NCBI GenBank assembly: GCA_021775875.1
Contig: JAJFHA010000020.1
Coordinates: 151,544-215,543 of the forward strand
Direction: 5' to 3'
Length of the DNA stretch: 64,000 nt
DNA from: Hyphomicrobiales bacterium
Lineage (GTDB): Bacteria > Pseudomonadota > Alphaproteobacteria > Rhizobiales > NORP267
The translations under genes and the position numbers were made by a program. The notes below the pieces were generated by a model. The model was not told the DNA's origin. It searched no databases and was given only the letters and a program-made list of their open reading frames with translations. Below, one piece after another: positions 42,973 to 51,518 of the stretch (position 1 is the first letter of the stretch; every line of letters starts with the position of its first letter).

Positions 42973-43842
42973 CTATTCCTCAAGCCGTGCCAACAGGCTG
43001 GATGTGTCCCAGCGGCGGCCACCCATTTTCTGCACTTCGGAATAGAATTGGTCCACAAGGGCCGCGACCGGCAAATGTGCGCCGTTGGCACGGGCTTCGC
43101 CTAGGCAGATTGACAAATCCTTACGCATCCAGTCGACCGCGAAGCCAAATTCATATTGGCCATCATTCATGGTCTGATACCGGTTTTCCATCTGCCATGA
43201 TTGCGCTGCGCCCTTGGAAATCACGTCGATCACGTTGACCACATCGAGTCCGGCCGCTTTGGCGAAATGAATGCCTTCAGCAAGACCCTGGACCGCGCCT
43301 GCGATGCAAATCTGGTTGACCATTTTGGTCAATTGACCGGCGCCTGCTGGTCCCATCAGGCCAACCATTTTGGCGAAATTTTCAATCACCGGTTGGGCTT
43401 TGTCATAATCCGATTGCGCTCCGCCAACCATAACGGTCAGGGCACCGCTTTCGGCCCCCGCTTGCCCACCGGATACGGGCGCATCAAGTGCGCCAAAGCC
43501 TTTGGCGCGGGCGGCTTCGTCCAGTTCCCGGGCGATAGCCGCTGAGGCCGTTGTATTATCGATGAAAACCGCACCAGCACCGATTGATTTGAATGCACCA
43601 TCGTCGCCAAGGGTAACTTCGCGCAGGTCGTTATCGTTGCCAACGCAGCAAAATACGAAGTCTGATCCAGCAGCCGCTTCTGCCGGGGTTGCTTTGAAAG
43701 CGCCACCAAATTCGCTGGCCCATTTCTCGGCTTTTGCGGTAGTGCGGTTATATACCGTGACGTCGTGGCCGCCTTTGGTCTTTAGAAATCCGGCCATCGG
43801 ATATCCCATAACACCAAGCCCGATGAATGATACTTTCGCCAT
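42973..43842 (-). CDS. 3-hydroxyisobutyrate dehydrogenase-family NAD(P)-dependent oxidoreductase
   Basis: A 289-residue beta-hydroxyacid dehydrogenase. The Rossmann loop is GLGVMGYPMAGFL at residues 7-19, the substrate-binding motif DAPVSGGQAGAESG near residue 120, and the catalytic Lys is in GAGQLTKMVNQ. This set covers 3-hydroxyisobutyrate, tartronate semialdehyde and related reductases; the exact substrate is uncertain. The family oxidises or reduces a small beta-hydroxyacid, for example in valine breakdown. It stands alone between a hydrolase gene and moeA. Confidence 0.88.
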   Translation of the reverse strand: MAKVSFIGLGVMGYPMAGFLKTKGGHDVTVYNRTTAKAEKWASEFGGAFKATPAEAAAGSDFVFCCVGNDNDLREVTLGDDGAFKSIGAGAVFIDNTTASAAIARELDEAARAKGFGALDAPVSGGQAGAESGALTVMVGGAQSDYDKAQPVIENFAKMVGLMGPAGAGQLTKMVNQICIAGAVQGLAEGIHFAKAAGLDVVNVIDVISKGAAQSWQMENRYQTMNDGQYEFGFAVDWMRKDLSICLGEARANGAHLPVAALVDQFYSEVQKMGGRRWDTSSLLARLEE

Positions 43843-43897
43843 AATAGTCTCCTGTAGAAATCAATTGTTATCTGAAAAATTTGTGGGTTCTGGTTTG

Positions 43898-45172
43898 TCA
43901 GCGGGGCGCGACGCCAAGTTCTGGGAAGGGGATGAACGTGACCAGATCACCGGGCGTGATTTTCTCCAGACCTTCGCCAAGCTCGATCAGGCCGTCGGCG
44001 ACCCGAAGCGAGGTAATCAACCCCGAGCCGTCGCGCGGAAACCGGCGAACGGATGTGGTGCCATCAGATGCGCGTTCGATATAACCGCGCAGAAATTCAC
44101 GCCGCCCCGGCTTTTTCGTCATTTCAAATGTTGCAGGCACTTGATACCCCGTTGGTTCCGGCCATTTGGCACCGCCAAGCCTGAACAGCACAGGGCGCAC
44201 ATAAAGCAGGAAACATACCATAGCCGCGACCGGGTTGCCGGGCAGCCCGAGAAAAAGACATGTCCCAATCTGGCCAAAACTCATGGGCCGTCCGGGTTTG
44301 ATCGCCAATTGCCACATGTGAAGACTGCCAAGCGCATCAACGCTTTTCACTACATAATCTTCGTCTCCCCGACTGGCGCCGCCGGTGGTGAGGATGGCGT
44401 CGTGGCTGTTAGCCGTATCAGAGAGCGCGGCGCGAACACTTTCGGCTTTGTCTTCGAGGATGCCGAGGTCTGTAATGTTAGCGCCGGCGCTTTCCAGCAA
44501 ACCGCGCAGCATGAAATGATTTGAATCATAAACCTTGCCGAGCGTGTGTGGGCTGCCGGGGCGCAAAATTTCGTCGCCGGTGGAAATCAGGGCAAGTTTT
44601 AGAGGGGCAAAACAGGCAATTTCACCGATGCCGGTTGAGGCAATCGCCGCAATATCCTGAGGTCGGAGCCGGGTGCCGGCTTCAAGAATGAGATCACCTG
44701 CGCGCACATCTTCGCCTGCTTTACGGCAATTGGCATTGGCTTTCAGGCCCTGTGGAATGGTGGCGATATCCGGGTCGCCGGGAATGAGTTCCACATCCTC
44801 CTGCATGGCAATTGAATCTGCGCCGGAGGGCATCACAGCACCGGTGAAAATCCGGGCGGCGGTGCCTTTTGCCAGCGCGGACGCAGCAGGATGCCCGGCA
44901 GCAATTCGTACAGATATTGGTAAGCGGCCATCGAGCGCCAGATAATCCTTGTGCGCAAAAGCATAGCCATCAACGGCAGAATTATCAGTCGACGGGATCG
45001 GTCGCGGCGCTTTAATAGTCTCCGCGAGAATACGCCCGTTTGCTTTGTCCAAAGTGATTGTTTCAAGGTCTGCTACGGGCTGTACGCGTTCTTTCAGAAG
45101 CGCCAGCGCGTCGACATGGCGCATCCGGTCGCCATCATGCAGGAAGCAATCATCAAGCAGTTTCGGCGGCAT
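43898..45172 (-). CDS. moeA: Molybdopterin molybdenumtransferase MoeA
   Basis: Inserts molybdate into adenylylated molybdopterin to form the molybdenum cofactor. ATG at 45172 has AGGAG 6 nt upstream and gives 424 residues starting MPPKLLDDCFLHDGDRM. Family motifs are STDNSAVDGYAF near residue 66, AARIFTGAVMPSGAD, ALISTGDEIL, YDSNHFMLRGLLE, TTGGASRGDEDYV and FLGLPGNPVAAMV. The gene overlaps mobB by 20 bp. Together with mobB and fdhD-mobA it forms a cofactor operon supporting the Nar and Fdh enzymes of the window. Confidence 0.95.
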   Translation of the reverse strand: MPPKLLDDCFLHDGDRMRHVDALALLKERVQPVADLETITLDKANGRILAETIKAPRPIPSTDNSAVDGYAFAHKDYLALDGRLPISVRIAAGHPAASALAKGTAARIFTGAVMPSGADSIAMQEDVELIPGDPDIATIPQGLKANANCRKAGEDVRAGDLILEAGTRLRPQDIAAIASTGIGEIACFAPLKLALISTGDEILRPGSPHTLGKVYDSNHFMLRGLLESAGANITDLGILEDKAESVRAALSDTANSHDAILTTGGASRGDEDYVVKSVDALGSLHMWQLAIKPGRPMSFGQIGTCLFLGLPGNPVAAMVCFLLYVRPVLFRLGGAKWPEPTGYQVPATFEMTKKPGRREFLRGYIERASDGTTSVRRFPRDGSGLITSLRVADGLIELGEGLEKITPGDLVTFIPFPELGVAPR

Positions 45173-45692
45173 TGCGTGCTCCTTTACCTGACTTGATCGC
45201 GACCCGCTCAAGAATAAAATCCGCGATGTCCGAAATCATATCCTGACTAAACACGGGAATATCGCTGTCTGGAATATCGTAATCGCTGGCAATGGCGATG
45301 ATGTTGGAATCCGTCTCTGAAAGCGGATCATCTTTCAGGGTTTCTTTGCGCCGGGTTTCGATTTTTAAATGCGGCTCGCGTTTATAGCCTTCGATGACAA
45401 TGATGTCAGCGGGCGACATGCGCGCGATAACGTCATCCAGGCTGGGTTCAGATTCCGCATCCAGTTCGTGCATCAATGCCCAGCGTTCGCCGGAAACAAG
45501 CGCGACTTCGTGCGCCCCGGCCTCGCGATGTTTCCACGAATCCGTGCCTTCATGGTCGATATCAAAATGATGGTGGGCATGTTTGATCGTGGCCACCCTG
45601 AACCCGCGATCGACAAATTCACCAACCAGATTGGCGACCATGGTTGTCTTGCCGGAATTTTTCCATCCGGTAACACCAATGATGATGGTCAT
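45153..45692 (-). CDS. mobB: Molybdopterin-guanine dinucleotide biosynthesis protein MobB
   Basis: A 179-residue GTP-binding protein that assists MobA in bis-MGD formation. It begins MTIIIGVTGWKNSGKTTMVA with the P-loop, followed by VATIKHAHHHFDID, SWKHREAGA and DIIVIEGYKREPHLK. It overlaps the upstream fdhD-mobA stop by 4 nt and the downstream moeA start by 20 bp, so the three are surely one transcription unit. Confidence 0.95.
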   Translation of the reverse strand: MTIIIGVTGWKNSGKTTMVANLVGEFVDRGFRVATIKHAHHHFDIDHEGTDSWKHREAGAHEVALVSGERWALMHELDAESEPSLDDVIARMSPADIIVIEGYKREPHLKIETRRKETLKDDPLSETDSNIIAIASDYDIPDSDIPVFSQDMISDIADFILERVAIKSGKGARNAAETA

Positions 45693-47203
45693 GCCACCGT
45701 CTCCGAAAAAATGGCTTCAGCCGCTTCGAGGTCTTCCGGCGTGTTCACATTGAAAAACGGATCGCGTTTGCTGCTGCCTGTATTTATGTCGGCAAAATTG
45801 ACGTCCACCAGCGTGTGGCGATCAACCCAGGCCAACACCTTGCGGTTGGTGCCGGTTGCCAGCCATTCGGCCAGATCATCCGCCAGCGAAATCGGCCAAA
45901 GCCCAAATACCGGGTGCAGCTTGCCGCCCGATTTCGCAAGGACAATTCTGGTTGGATCATCGCTGGCGGCTGCAACAAATCGGTCAACAAGATCATCGGG
46001 AAAAAACGGCGTGTCGACGGCAACGGTAACGATCCAGCGAGCAGTCGGCACATTGGCTTTGGCCCAAAGCATGCCGGTCAACACACCTGCCAAAGGCCCG
46101 GCAAACCCGTCGATGCTGTCCGGCACTACTGGATTTTTGAATCCAGAATAGGCGTCCGCATCGTCGTTGGCATTGATAATAACCGACCCGGCTTGTGGGC
46201 TGATCCGGTCCAGAATATGCGCGATTAGCGGACGACCGCCAATTTGTTTGAGGCTTTTGTTGTCGCCCCCCATGCGCCGCGATAATCCGCCCGCTAGGAC
46301 GATACCTGATACCAGTGCGGACCGGGATTTCGCATTCGGCTCTGCGTCGCGCTGCGCACTCATTTCAGGGGTGCCTGAAGCTTCGGTCCCAACCTCATCA
46401 AAAACTATTCGATCATATCCGGCCAAGGCCACAAAGCGTTTGCCCCGAGCGCGACCAATTAGCGTCAGGTTGGCTTCCCGCGCCAGTTCCACGCCCCAGG
46501 CGGTGAAGCCTGACCGCGAGACAAGGATCGGGATGCCCATCTTGACCGTCTTGATCACCATCTCAGACGTCAGCCTGCCGGTCGTATAAAACATCTTGTT
46601 ATCAGGCGATATTTTGTTCAGGAACATGAAACCGGCAATTTTATCGACAGCATTGTGCCGCCCGACATCTTCCACATAAATCAGCGGCCGGTCTTCTTCA
46701 CAAAGGACACAGCCATGGATCGCACCGGCCTTCAGATAAAGGCTTGGGGCGGTGTTGATCTTTTTAGTAAGGGCAAACAGCCACGAGGTTTTCAGTTTTG
46801 TCTCGGTGCTCAAATTGATTTCATCAAACCGCTCCATCAGATCACCAAACGTGGTTCCCTGAGCGCACCCGGATGTCTGAACCTTCTTTTTGAGCTTTTC
46901 CTCATAATCGGTTTCGCGCTTGGTGCGCACCACGATAACGCCAAGATCGTCCTCGTGATCTATCGCGGTGATTTCATCATCTTCAAGAAGCATGTTCTGG
47001 TTCAACAGATACCCGACTGCGAGCAGGTCCGGATGATCCCCGATCGTCATCATGGTGACGATTTCCTGGCTGTTGAGAAACAGCGTCAGGGGTTGTTCGG
47101 TGACAACAGAGGTATCCACCGCTTCCTGGTTCTGATCGATCCCGGAGACTGTTCGCGACAGGCTCACATCATTGGGGTCAGGCTGGACTTCAAATTCTTT
47201 CAT
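45689..47203 (-). CDS. Fusion of FdhD sulfur carrier and MobA guanylyltransferase
   Basis: One 504-residue frame from ATG 47203 (a GTG lies two codons upstream). Residues up to about 280 are FdhD, which transfers sulfur from a cysteine desulfurase to the molybdenum cofactor for formate dehydrogenase: TEQPLTLFLN, GCAQGT, HGCVLCEE with its Cys pair, VEDVGRHNAVDK, TTGRLTSEMV and SRSGFTAW. After a Ser/Glu/Asn-rich linker, from about 298, comes MobA, which adds GMP to the cofactor: GIVLAGGLSRRMGGDNKSL, VPDSIDGFAGPLAG, AVDTPFFPDDL. The join seems genuine, since no stop or frame change separates the parts. Linking sulfuration and guanylation in one protein fits the needs of FdhA. Confidence 0.93.
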   Translation of the reverse strand: MKEFEVQPDPNDVSLSRTVSGIDQNQEAVDTSVVTEQPLTLFLNSQEIVTMMTIGDHPDLLAVGYLLNQNMLLEDDEITAIDHEDDLGVIVVRTKRETDYEEKLKKKVQTSGCAQGTTFGDLMERFDEINLSTETKLKTSWLFALTKKINTAPSLYLKAGAIHGCVLCEEDRPLIYVEDVGRHNAVDKIAGFMFLNKISPDNKMFYTTGRLTSEMVIKTVKMGIPILVSRSGFTAWGVELAREANLTLIGRARGKRFVALAGYDRIVFDEVGTEASGTPEMSAQRDAEPNAKSRSALVSGIVLAGGLSRRMGGDNKSLKQIGGRPLIAHILDRISPQAGSVIINANDDADAYSGFKNPVVPDSIDGFAGPLAGVLTGMLWAKANVPTARWIVTVAVDTPFFPDDLVDRFVAAASDDPTRIVLAKSGGKLHPVFGLWPISLADDLAEWLATGTNRKVLAWVDRHTLVDVNFADINTGSSKRDPFFNVNTPEDLEAAEAIFSETVA

Positions 47204-47404
47204 GATCACTGCTTGATGATTTAAATTTCAGGCAACCTTACAGCAAGGCAGACTTGAGGTCAGCAATCTTGTCATGGAGTTTGTGTTTTTCCCATTCGTA
47301 TCGCAATAACATTATCATGCTTGAACCAATCGTCAGGATCATTAAATTAGCAGCGGGGAAACAGGTGTTTATCTTGCGCCAAACTATCAGGGATTGTGAA
47401 GAAT

Positions 47405-48583
47405 ATGAGTGATGTAACAACGGATCAGGTGCGTGAACAATTGCGGAGGGTCAAGGGACCGGACCTTGAAGGCGATATTGTCGAGCTTGGTCTCGTTTCC
47501 GATATTGTCGTCAATGACGGCAAGGTGATTTTCTCAATATCAATTGACCCGGAGCGGGCAGAGGAGTTGGAGCCATTGCGCCTGGCTGCTCAGGAAGTAA
47601 CCGAAAAAATTGACGGCGTCGTTCAGGTGCTGGTCGGCCTAACCTCTCACAGCAACAAACCGAATGGCGGCGGCAATAGTGCCCCGCAGCGCAAGCCCTC
47701 TCCCGGCGCCGGGCCGGGTACGTTGCCACCGCCAATGGCGGCACAGGCAGGCCAGGCACCGGCCCAACCGCAAAAGGCCGGGGTTCCGGGCGTCGGGGCT
47801 ATCATCGCAGTGGCGTCTGGCAAGGGCGGGGTGGGTAAATCAACCACTTCAGCAAATCTGGCGCTCGCCTTTCAGGCCAACGGGTTGAGGGTTGGCGTCC
47901 TCGACGCTGACATCTATGGGCCGTCCATGCCGCGCTTGTTGAATACGTCCGGCCGCCCCCAGAATGACGGGCGCATACTCAAACCGCTGGAAGGGTTTGG
48001 CCTCAAGGTCATGTCCATGGGCTTTCTGGTGGATGAAGATACGCCGATGATCTGGCGCGGACCGATGGTCATTTCGGCGCTGACCCAGATGCTGCGCGAA
48101 GTCGCCTGGGGCGAGCTTGACGTTTTGGTGGTCGATATGCCGCCGGGTACTGGCGACGCCCAGCTCACCATGGCCCAGCAGGTGCCGCTTGCAGGTGCCA
48201 TTATCGTTTCAACGCCGCAGGATCTGGCCCTGCTGGATGCCCGTAAGGGTATCAACATGTTCCGCAAGGTCGATGTGCCGATTCTCGGGATTGTTGAGAA
48301 TATGAGCTATTATCTCTGCCCCCATTGCGGCGAGCGTTCTGAAATCTTTGGTCATGGCGGTGCCAGGGCTGAAGCCGAAAAACTGGGCGCGGAATTTCTT
48401 GGTGAAGTCCCGCTCAATATCGAAATCCGGAAAACCTCCGACGATGGCCATCCGATCGTGATTTCAGACCCGAAAAGTGCGTATGCACGAATCTATCTGG
48501 ATATCGCGACCAAAGCCTGGGCAGAAGTTGAGCGGAACAGGTTGAGCGAGGCCCATGCCGCGCCTAATATCGTGATTGAGTAG
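47405..48583 (+). CDS. mrp: Mrp/ApbC-family iron-sulfur carrier ATPase
   Basis: A 392-residue protein likely to carry and deliver 4Fe-4S clusters. The N-terminal MIP18/DUF59 domain spans about 1-90. A Pro/Gly-rich linker follows, then the deviant P-loop ATPase ASGKGGVGKSTTSANLA near residue 136 and the cluster-binding CPHCGE motif near 302. ATG at 47405 is preferred to a GTG three codons upstream. Fe-S supply suits NarGH, FdhAB and MoaA, but Mrp is general. It is divergent from fdhD-mobA with a 201-bp gap. Confidence 0.93.
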   Translation: MSDVTTDQVREQLRRVKGPDLEGDIVELGLVSDIVVNDGKVIFSISIDPERAEELEPLRLAAQEVTEKIDGVVQVLVGLTSHSNKPNGGGNSAPQRKPSPGAGPGTLPPPMAAQAGQAPAQPQKAGVPGVGAIIAVASGKGGVGKSTTSANLALAFQANGLRVGVLDADIYGPSMPRLLNTSGRPQNDGRILKPLEGFGLKVMSMGFLVDEDTPMIWRGPMVISALTQMLREVAWGELDVLVVDMPPGTGDAQLTMAQQVPLAGAIIVSTPQDLALLDARKGINMFRKVDVPILGIVENMSYYLCPHCGERSEIFGHGGARAEAEKLGAEFLGEVPLNIEIRKTSDDGHPIVISDPKSAYARIYLDIATKAWAEVERNRLSEAHAAPNIVIE

Positions 48584-48592
48584 GATCGGCGG

Positions 48593-49069
48593 ATGCAAAC
48601 AATTCTGGTCCCGGTTGACGGTTCCATCCATGCCTTGAAAGCCCTTCGTATTGCCTGCGATCTGGCGGAAAAATATGGCGGCAAGGTCACACTTCTGCAC
48701 GTCTTGGTGGAAGGCAGAAGCGCAGTAGAATTGCTCGATCTGCACGCGGCAAACGCATTTGGGCCGACTTTAACGGCGCAATTGAAGGAGAGTGGGGCCA
48801 AAGCCCCAGTCGAATTGCTGGAGGTGGTTGGCCGGAAAATCCTTGATCAAGCCGCTGCGGAGACTGATCGGCGCGGCCTTGAAACCAATCAACTGCCGAT
48901 TGCGGTCGGCGATCCGGCCGAAAATATCCTGATCGCTCTCAGACAATCCGGTGCCAGCACCATTGTCATGGGATCAAGAGGTGCGGCACATCGCGACCCG
49001 TCGTCTTTTGGCAGCGTATCGCAGGCCATTTTTGAGCGCGCAAATTGCACGTGCCTTTCTGTCAAATAA
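48593..49069 (+). CDS. Universal stress protein (UspA family)
   Basis: A 158-residue single-domain protein. It begins MQTILVPVDGSIHALKALRIA, the usual Usp start, and has the ATP-binding loop GSRGAAHRDPSSFGS (G-x2-G-x9-GS) near the C-terminus, so it is of the nucleotide-binding type. A 37-residue insert relative to short Usp proteins lies in the middle. It is 9 nt after mrp and probably cotranscribed. Usp proteins often increase under anaerobiosis or starvation. Confidence 0.9.
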   Translation: MQTILVPVDGSIHALKALRIACDLAEKYGGKVTLLHVLVEGRSAVELLDLHAANAFGPTLTAQLKESGAKAPVELLEVVGRKILDQAAAETDRRGLETNQLPIAVGDPAENILIALRQSGASTIVMGSRGAAHRDPSSFGSVSQAIFERANCTCLSVK

Positions 49070-49096
49070 TCTTGGTCAGACAATGGTCTGAAGGCG

Positions 49097-49978
49097 CTAT
49101 CTGGACGAACGAGCAGGGCGGCGTACAACCGCTTCCCGGCGGAAGGTGTAAACACCGGCGGCGATAACGATGAAAATACCCACAAATGTCCACAGATCCG
49201 GGATGTCGCCCCAAACGAAATATCCGATCAGAATCGCCCAGATCACAATCGAGTAGCGGAACGGAGAGATGAACGATACTTCGCCAACCCGGAACGAGAT
49301 CAGAACGAAATAATAGCCGCCAAGAATGCAAATGGAGGCCAGCGCAAGGCCCATAACCTCTGCCGATTGTATCGGCACCCAAGGTTCAAACAAGGCGTAA
49401 ACAAATCCCGCCAGCGTGACCATGATGGCGCTTGCCGATGTAATCAGGAATGACGGCGCATCGTCGCTGACAGTCCGGGTGGATACGTCCCTGACCGCCA
49501 CGAAAAAGACCCCGGCCAAAGCCAGAATAGAGGCGGCATGAAACCCTTCCGCACCCGGTTTGATGATCAACAAAACACCGAGAAAGCCCACAAACGCGGC
49601 GATCCAGCGCCGCATACCTACCTTTTCACCGAGAAACAATGCTGATCCGGCCGTCGCCAACAGCGGTGCTACTTGCAGAATAGCGGTTATATTGCCAATC
49701 GGCATCAGAATCAGGGCTGACAGATAAAACATGGTTGCCGTGGTCTCGCCGATGGTGCGCAGGACAACGCCCTTTTGCAGCAAGGTCCGCCAGCGCCCGA
49801 ATTCACCGCGCATCCACGATACCAGCAAGATAATCGCACTTGCCATCAGCCCGCGTACGAAGATGATTTCACCGGTCGGCAGGTTGCTGCTGGTCAGCTT
49901 GACGATGGAGTCATTGATGATCAGGAAGGCCATCCCGGCCAGCATGGTAACGACGCCCAATGTATTATTCTGCTGCAT
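49097..49978 (-). CDS. DMT-superfamily transporter (EamA type)
   Basis: A 293-residue protein with ten hydrophobic helices in two EamA repeats (about 10-140 and 155-285), including IIFVRGLMASAII and LFLGEKVGMRRWIAAFVGFLGV, split at its charged loop. Such proteins export amino acids or small metabolites; the substrate is unknown. Its 3' end converges on uspA with a 27-nt gap; upstream is the thioesterase gene in the same direction (10 nt gap). Confidence 0.9.
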   Translation of the reverse strand: MQQNNTLGVVTMLAGMAFLIINDSIVKLTSSNLPTGEIIFVRGLMASAIILLVSWMRGEFGRWRTLLQKGVVLRTIGETTATMFYLSALILMPIGNITAILQVAPLLATAGSALFLGEKVGMRRWIAAFVGFLGVLLIIKPGAEGFHAASILALAGVFFVAVRDVSTRTVSDDAPSFLITSASAIMVTLAGFVYALFEPWVPIQSAEVMGLALASICILGGYYFVLISFRVGEVSFISPFRYSIVIWAILIGYFVWGDIPDLWTFVGIFIVIAAGVYTFRREAVVRRPARSSR

Positions 49979-49988
49979 GGTGGTTCAA

Positions 49989-50420
49989 TCAGGCTGAGGG
50001 AATATGGGTCGTGGTGACATCAACCAAAAGGCGGTCCATTTGGTCTGTCACTTCGGTGCGAATGGTTGTGACACGGCGGCCCTTTTTGACAAAGCGTGCA
50101 TTGGCACGCAATTCGCCTTCGGTTACGTTACCGATCAGGTTTGCGGAGAGGTTAATCGCTAGCGGAAAGCCGGGTTCGGCTTCAGCGGCATCCATTTTTC
50201 CCATGGCCAGGACGGTTGCGGTAACATCAGCAAACCACAGGATCGCACCTGCATGGACGGTGCCAAACGGATTACGGATACCCGGCTTGACCGGCATTGT
50301 CGCCGACGCTGAATTCTCATCCACCGATTGAACCGAGAATTCAATCTCGCCTTTATAATGAAATCCGCTCATTCGACGCTGCCCTATAATGTGATTCAAA
50401 CCGATATCTTGATCCGTCAT
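49989..50420 (-). CDS. PaaI-family hotdog thioesterase
   Basis: About 143 residues from ATG at 50420; the longer frame has a hydrophobic run typical of spurious extension, and a third start (50372, MSGFHYKG) is possible. The hotdog fold is marked by NPFGTVHAGAILWFAD with the active-site Asn/His region, and ATVLAMG and NLSANLIGNV follow. It probably hydrolyses acyl-CoA or aryl-CoA thioesters. It lies divergently next to the manganese transporter and upstream of the DMT gene. Confidence 0.85.
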   Translation of the reverse strand: MTDQDIGLNHIIGQRRMSGFHYKGEIEFSVQSVDENSASATMPVKPGIRNPFGTVHAGAILWFADVTATVLAMGKMDAAEAEPGFPLAINLSANLIGNVTEGELRANARFVKKGRRVTTIRTEVTDQMDRLLVDVTTTHIPSA

Positions 50421-50484
50421 CAAGACCCGACTTGTAATCACCAATAGAAACAAAGGTACGGACAAAACAAGCGGCAAAATCGCT

Positions 50485-50503
50485 ATTGCAACTTATTCGC
50501 ATT
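50485..50503. promoter_or_regulatory. Fur/Mur-like operator candidate ahead of the manganese transporter
   Basis: ATTGCAACTTATTCGCATT has imperfect dyad symmetry (6 of 9 pairs, with the TGC/GCA cores intact) and lies about 105 nt before the transporter start. AT-rich dyads with TGC and GCA cores are typical of Mur and Fur targets in alphaproteobacteria, where Mur represses Mn uptake. Confidence 0.4.
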
Positions 50504-50606
50504 CTGGTTTACGGTGTTTTATACAGAACCTGACAACGGACAAAGTGAGAAACAGGCCGTTTTCTCTATTGCAATTCGACTATTTCAGATCTCCACAGGA
50601 TTTTGG

Positions 50607-51518
50607 ATGATACAGACCATCTCTCGTTTTTTGCACAAATTTACGGCTATCCTTTTTGCCGTTGCGCTGTTGTGCGGTCTGACATCGGCAAATGCTGCCG
50701 ACAGGCTCAAAGTTGTAACCACATTCACAATCATTGCTGATCTGGCGGCAAACGTGGCGGGGGACGCGGCGATCGTGGAATCGATCACCAAGCTTGGTGC
50801 TGAAATTCATAATTACCAACCAACCCCGCGCGATATCCTGCGCGCCCAGGATGCCGATCTGGTTTTGTGGAACGGTCTCAATCTGGAATTATGGTTCGAG
50901 CGATTTTTCTCAAATATCAGCGACGTGCCTTCAGTGATTGTGTCAGAGGGCGTTGATCCGATGGGCATTTCCCAGGGGCCGTATACCGGCAAACCAAACC
51001 CCCATGTCTGGATGTCGCCGAGCGATGTGCTGATTTACGTGGAAAATATCCGCAAGGCGCTGGTTGAGCATGATCCGGAAAATGCCGAGACTTATAACGT
51101 CAATGCTCTGACTTATTCCGCGCAAATAGAAGCGGTCGCTGCTCCGATCCGTGCTGCACTCGCCGCCATTCCCGAGGAGCGGCGGTGGTTGGCGACCAGC
51201 GAAGGCGCGTTCAGTTATCTGACCCGCGATTTCGGCCTCCGTGAGCTATACATATGGCCGATCAATGCCGACCAACAAGGAACGCCACAACAGGTGCGCC
51301 ATGTGATCGATACCATCCGTGAACATGACATCCCCGCGATTTTCAGTGAAAGCACGGTATCGCCAAACCCGGCAATGCAAATTGCCCGTGAAACTGATGC
51401 AGATTATGGCGGTGTTTTATATGTGGATTCGCTGAGTGATGCCGACGGCCCTGTCCCGACATATCTGGATCTATTGCGGGTAACGGCAGAAACCATCACG
51501 AAAGCACTTGAACAATGA
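50607..51518 (+). CDS. sitA: Manganese (Mn/Zn) ABC transporter, periplasmic binding protein (SitA/MntA)
   Basis: A 303-residue cluster A-I binding protein starting at ATG 50607, where a Sec signal begins (MIQTISRFLHKFTAILFAVA..., ending SANA). Metal ligands can be assigned: His in EIHNYQPTPRD, His in NPHVWMSP, Glu in TSEGAFSYL and Asp in YVDSLSD. The Glu rather than a third His and the lack of a His-rich loop favour manganese/iron over zinc. The stop overlaps the ATPase start as ATGA. It heads a four-gene operon with a Mur-like site upstream. Confidence 0.92.
   Translation: MIQTISRFLHKFTAILFAVALLCGLTSANAADRLKVVTTFTIIADLAANVAGDAAIVESITKLGAEIHNYQPTPRDILRAQDADLVLWNGLNLELWFERFFSNISDVPSVIVSEGVDPMGISQGPYTGKPNPHVWMSPSDVLIYVENIRKALVEHDPENAETYNVNALTYSAQIEAVAAPIRAALAAIPEERRWLATSEGAFSYLTRDFGLRELYIWPINADQQGTPQQVRHVIDTIREHDIPAIFSESTVSPNPAMQIARETDADYGGVLYVDSLSDADGPVPTYLDLLRVTAETITKALEQ

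Noticed and set aside
47238-47420. 60-residue minus-strand frame between fdhD-mobA and mrp ending in a charged helix (HKLHDKIADLKSALL)
   Set aside because: No ribosome site at any of its starts and it overlaps the mrp start. The plausible look of its end is not enough; it would need conservation in relatives.
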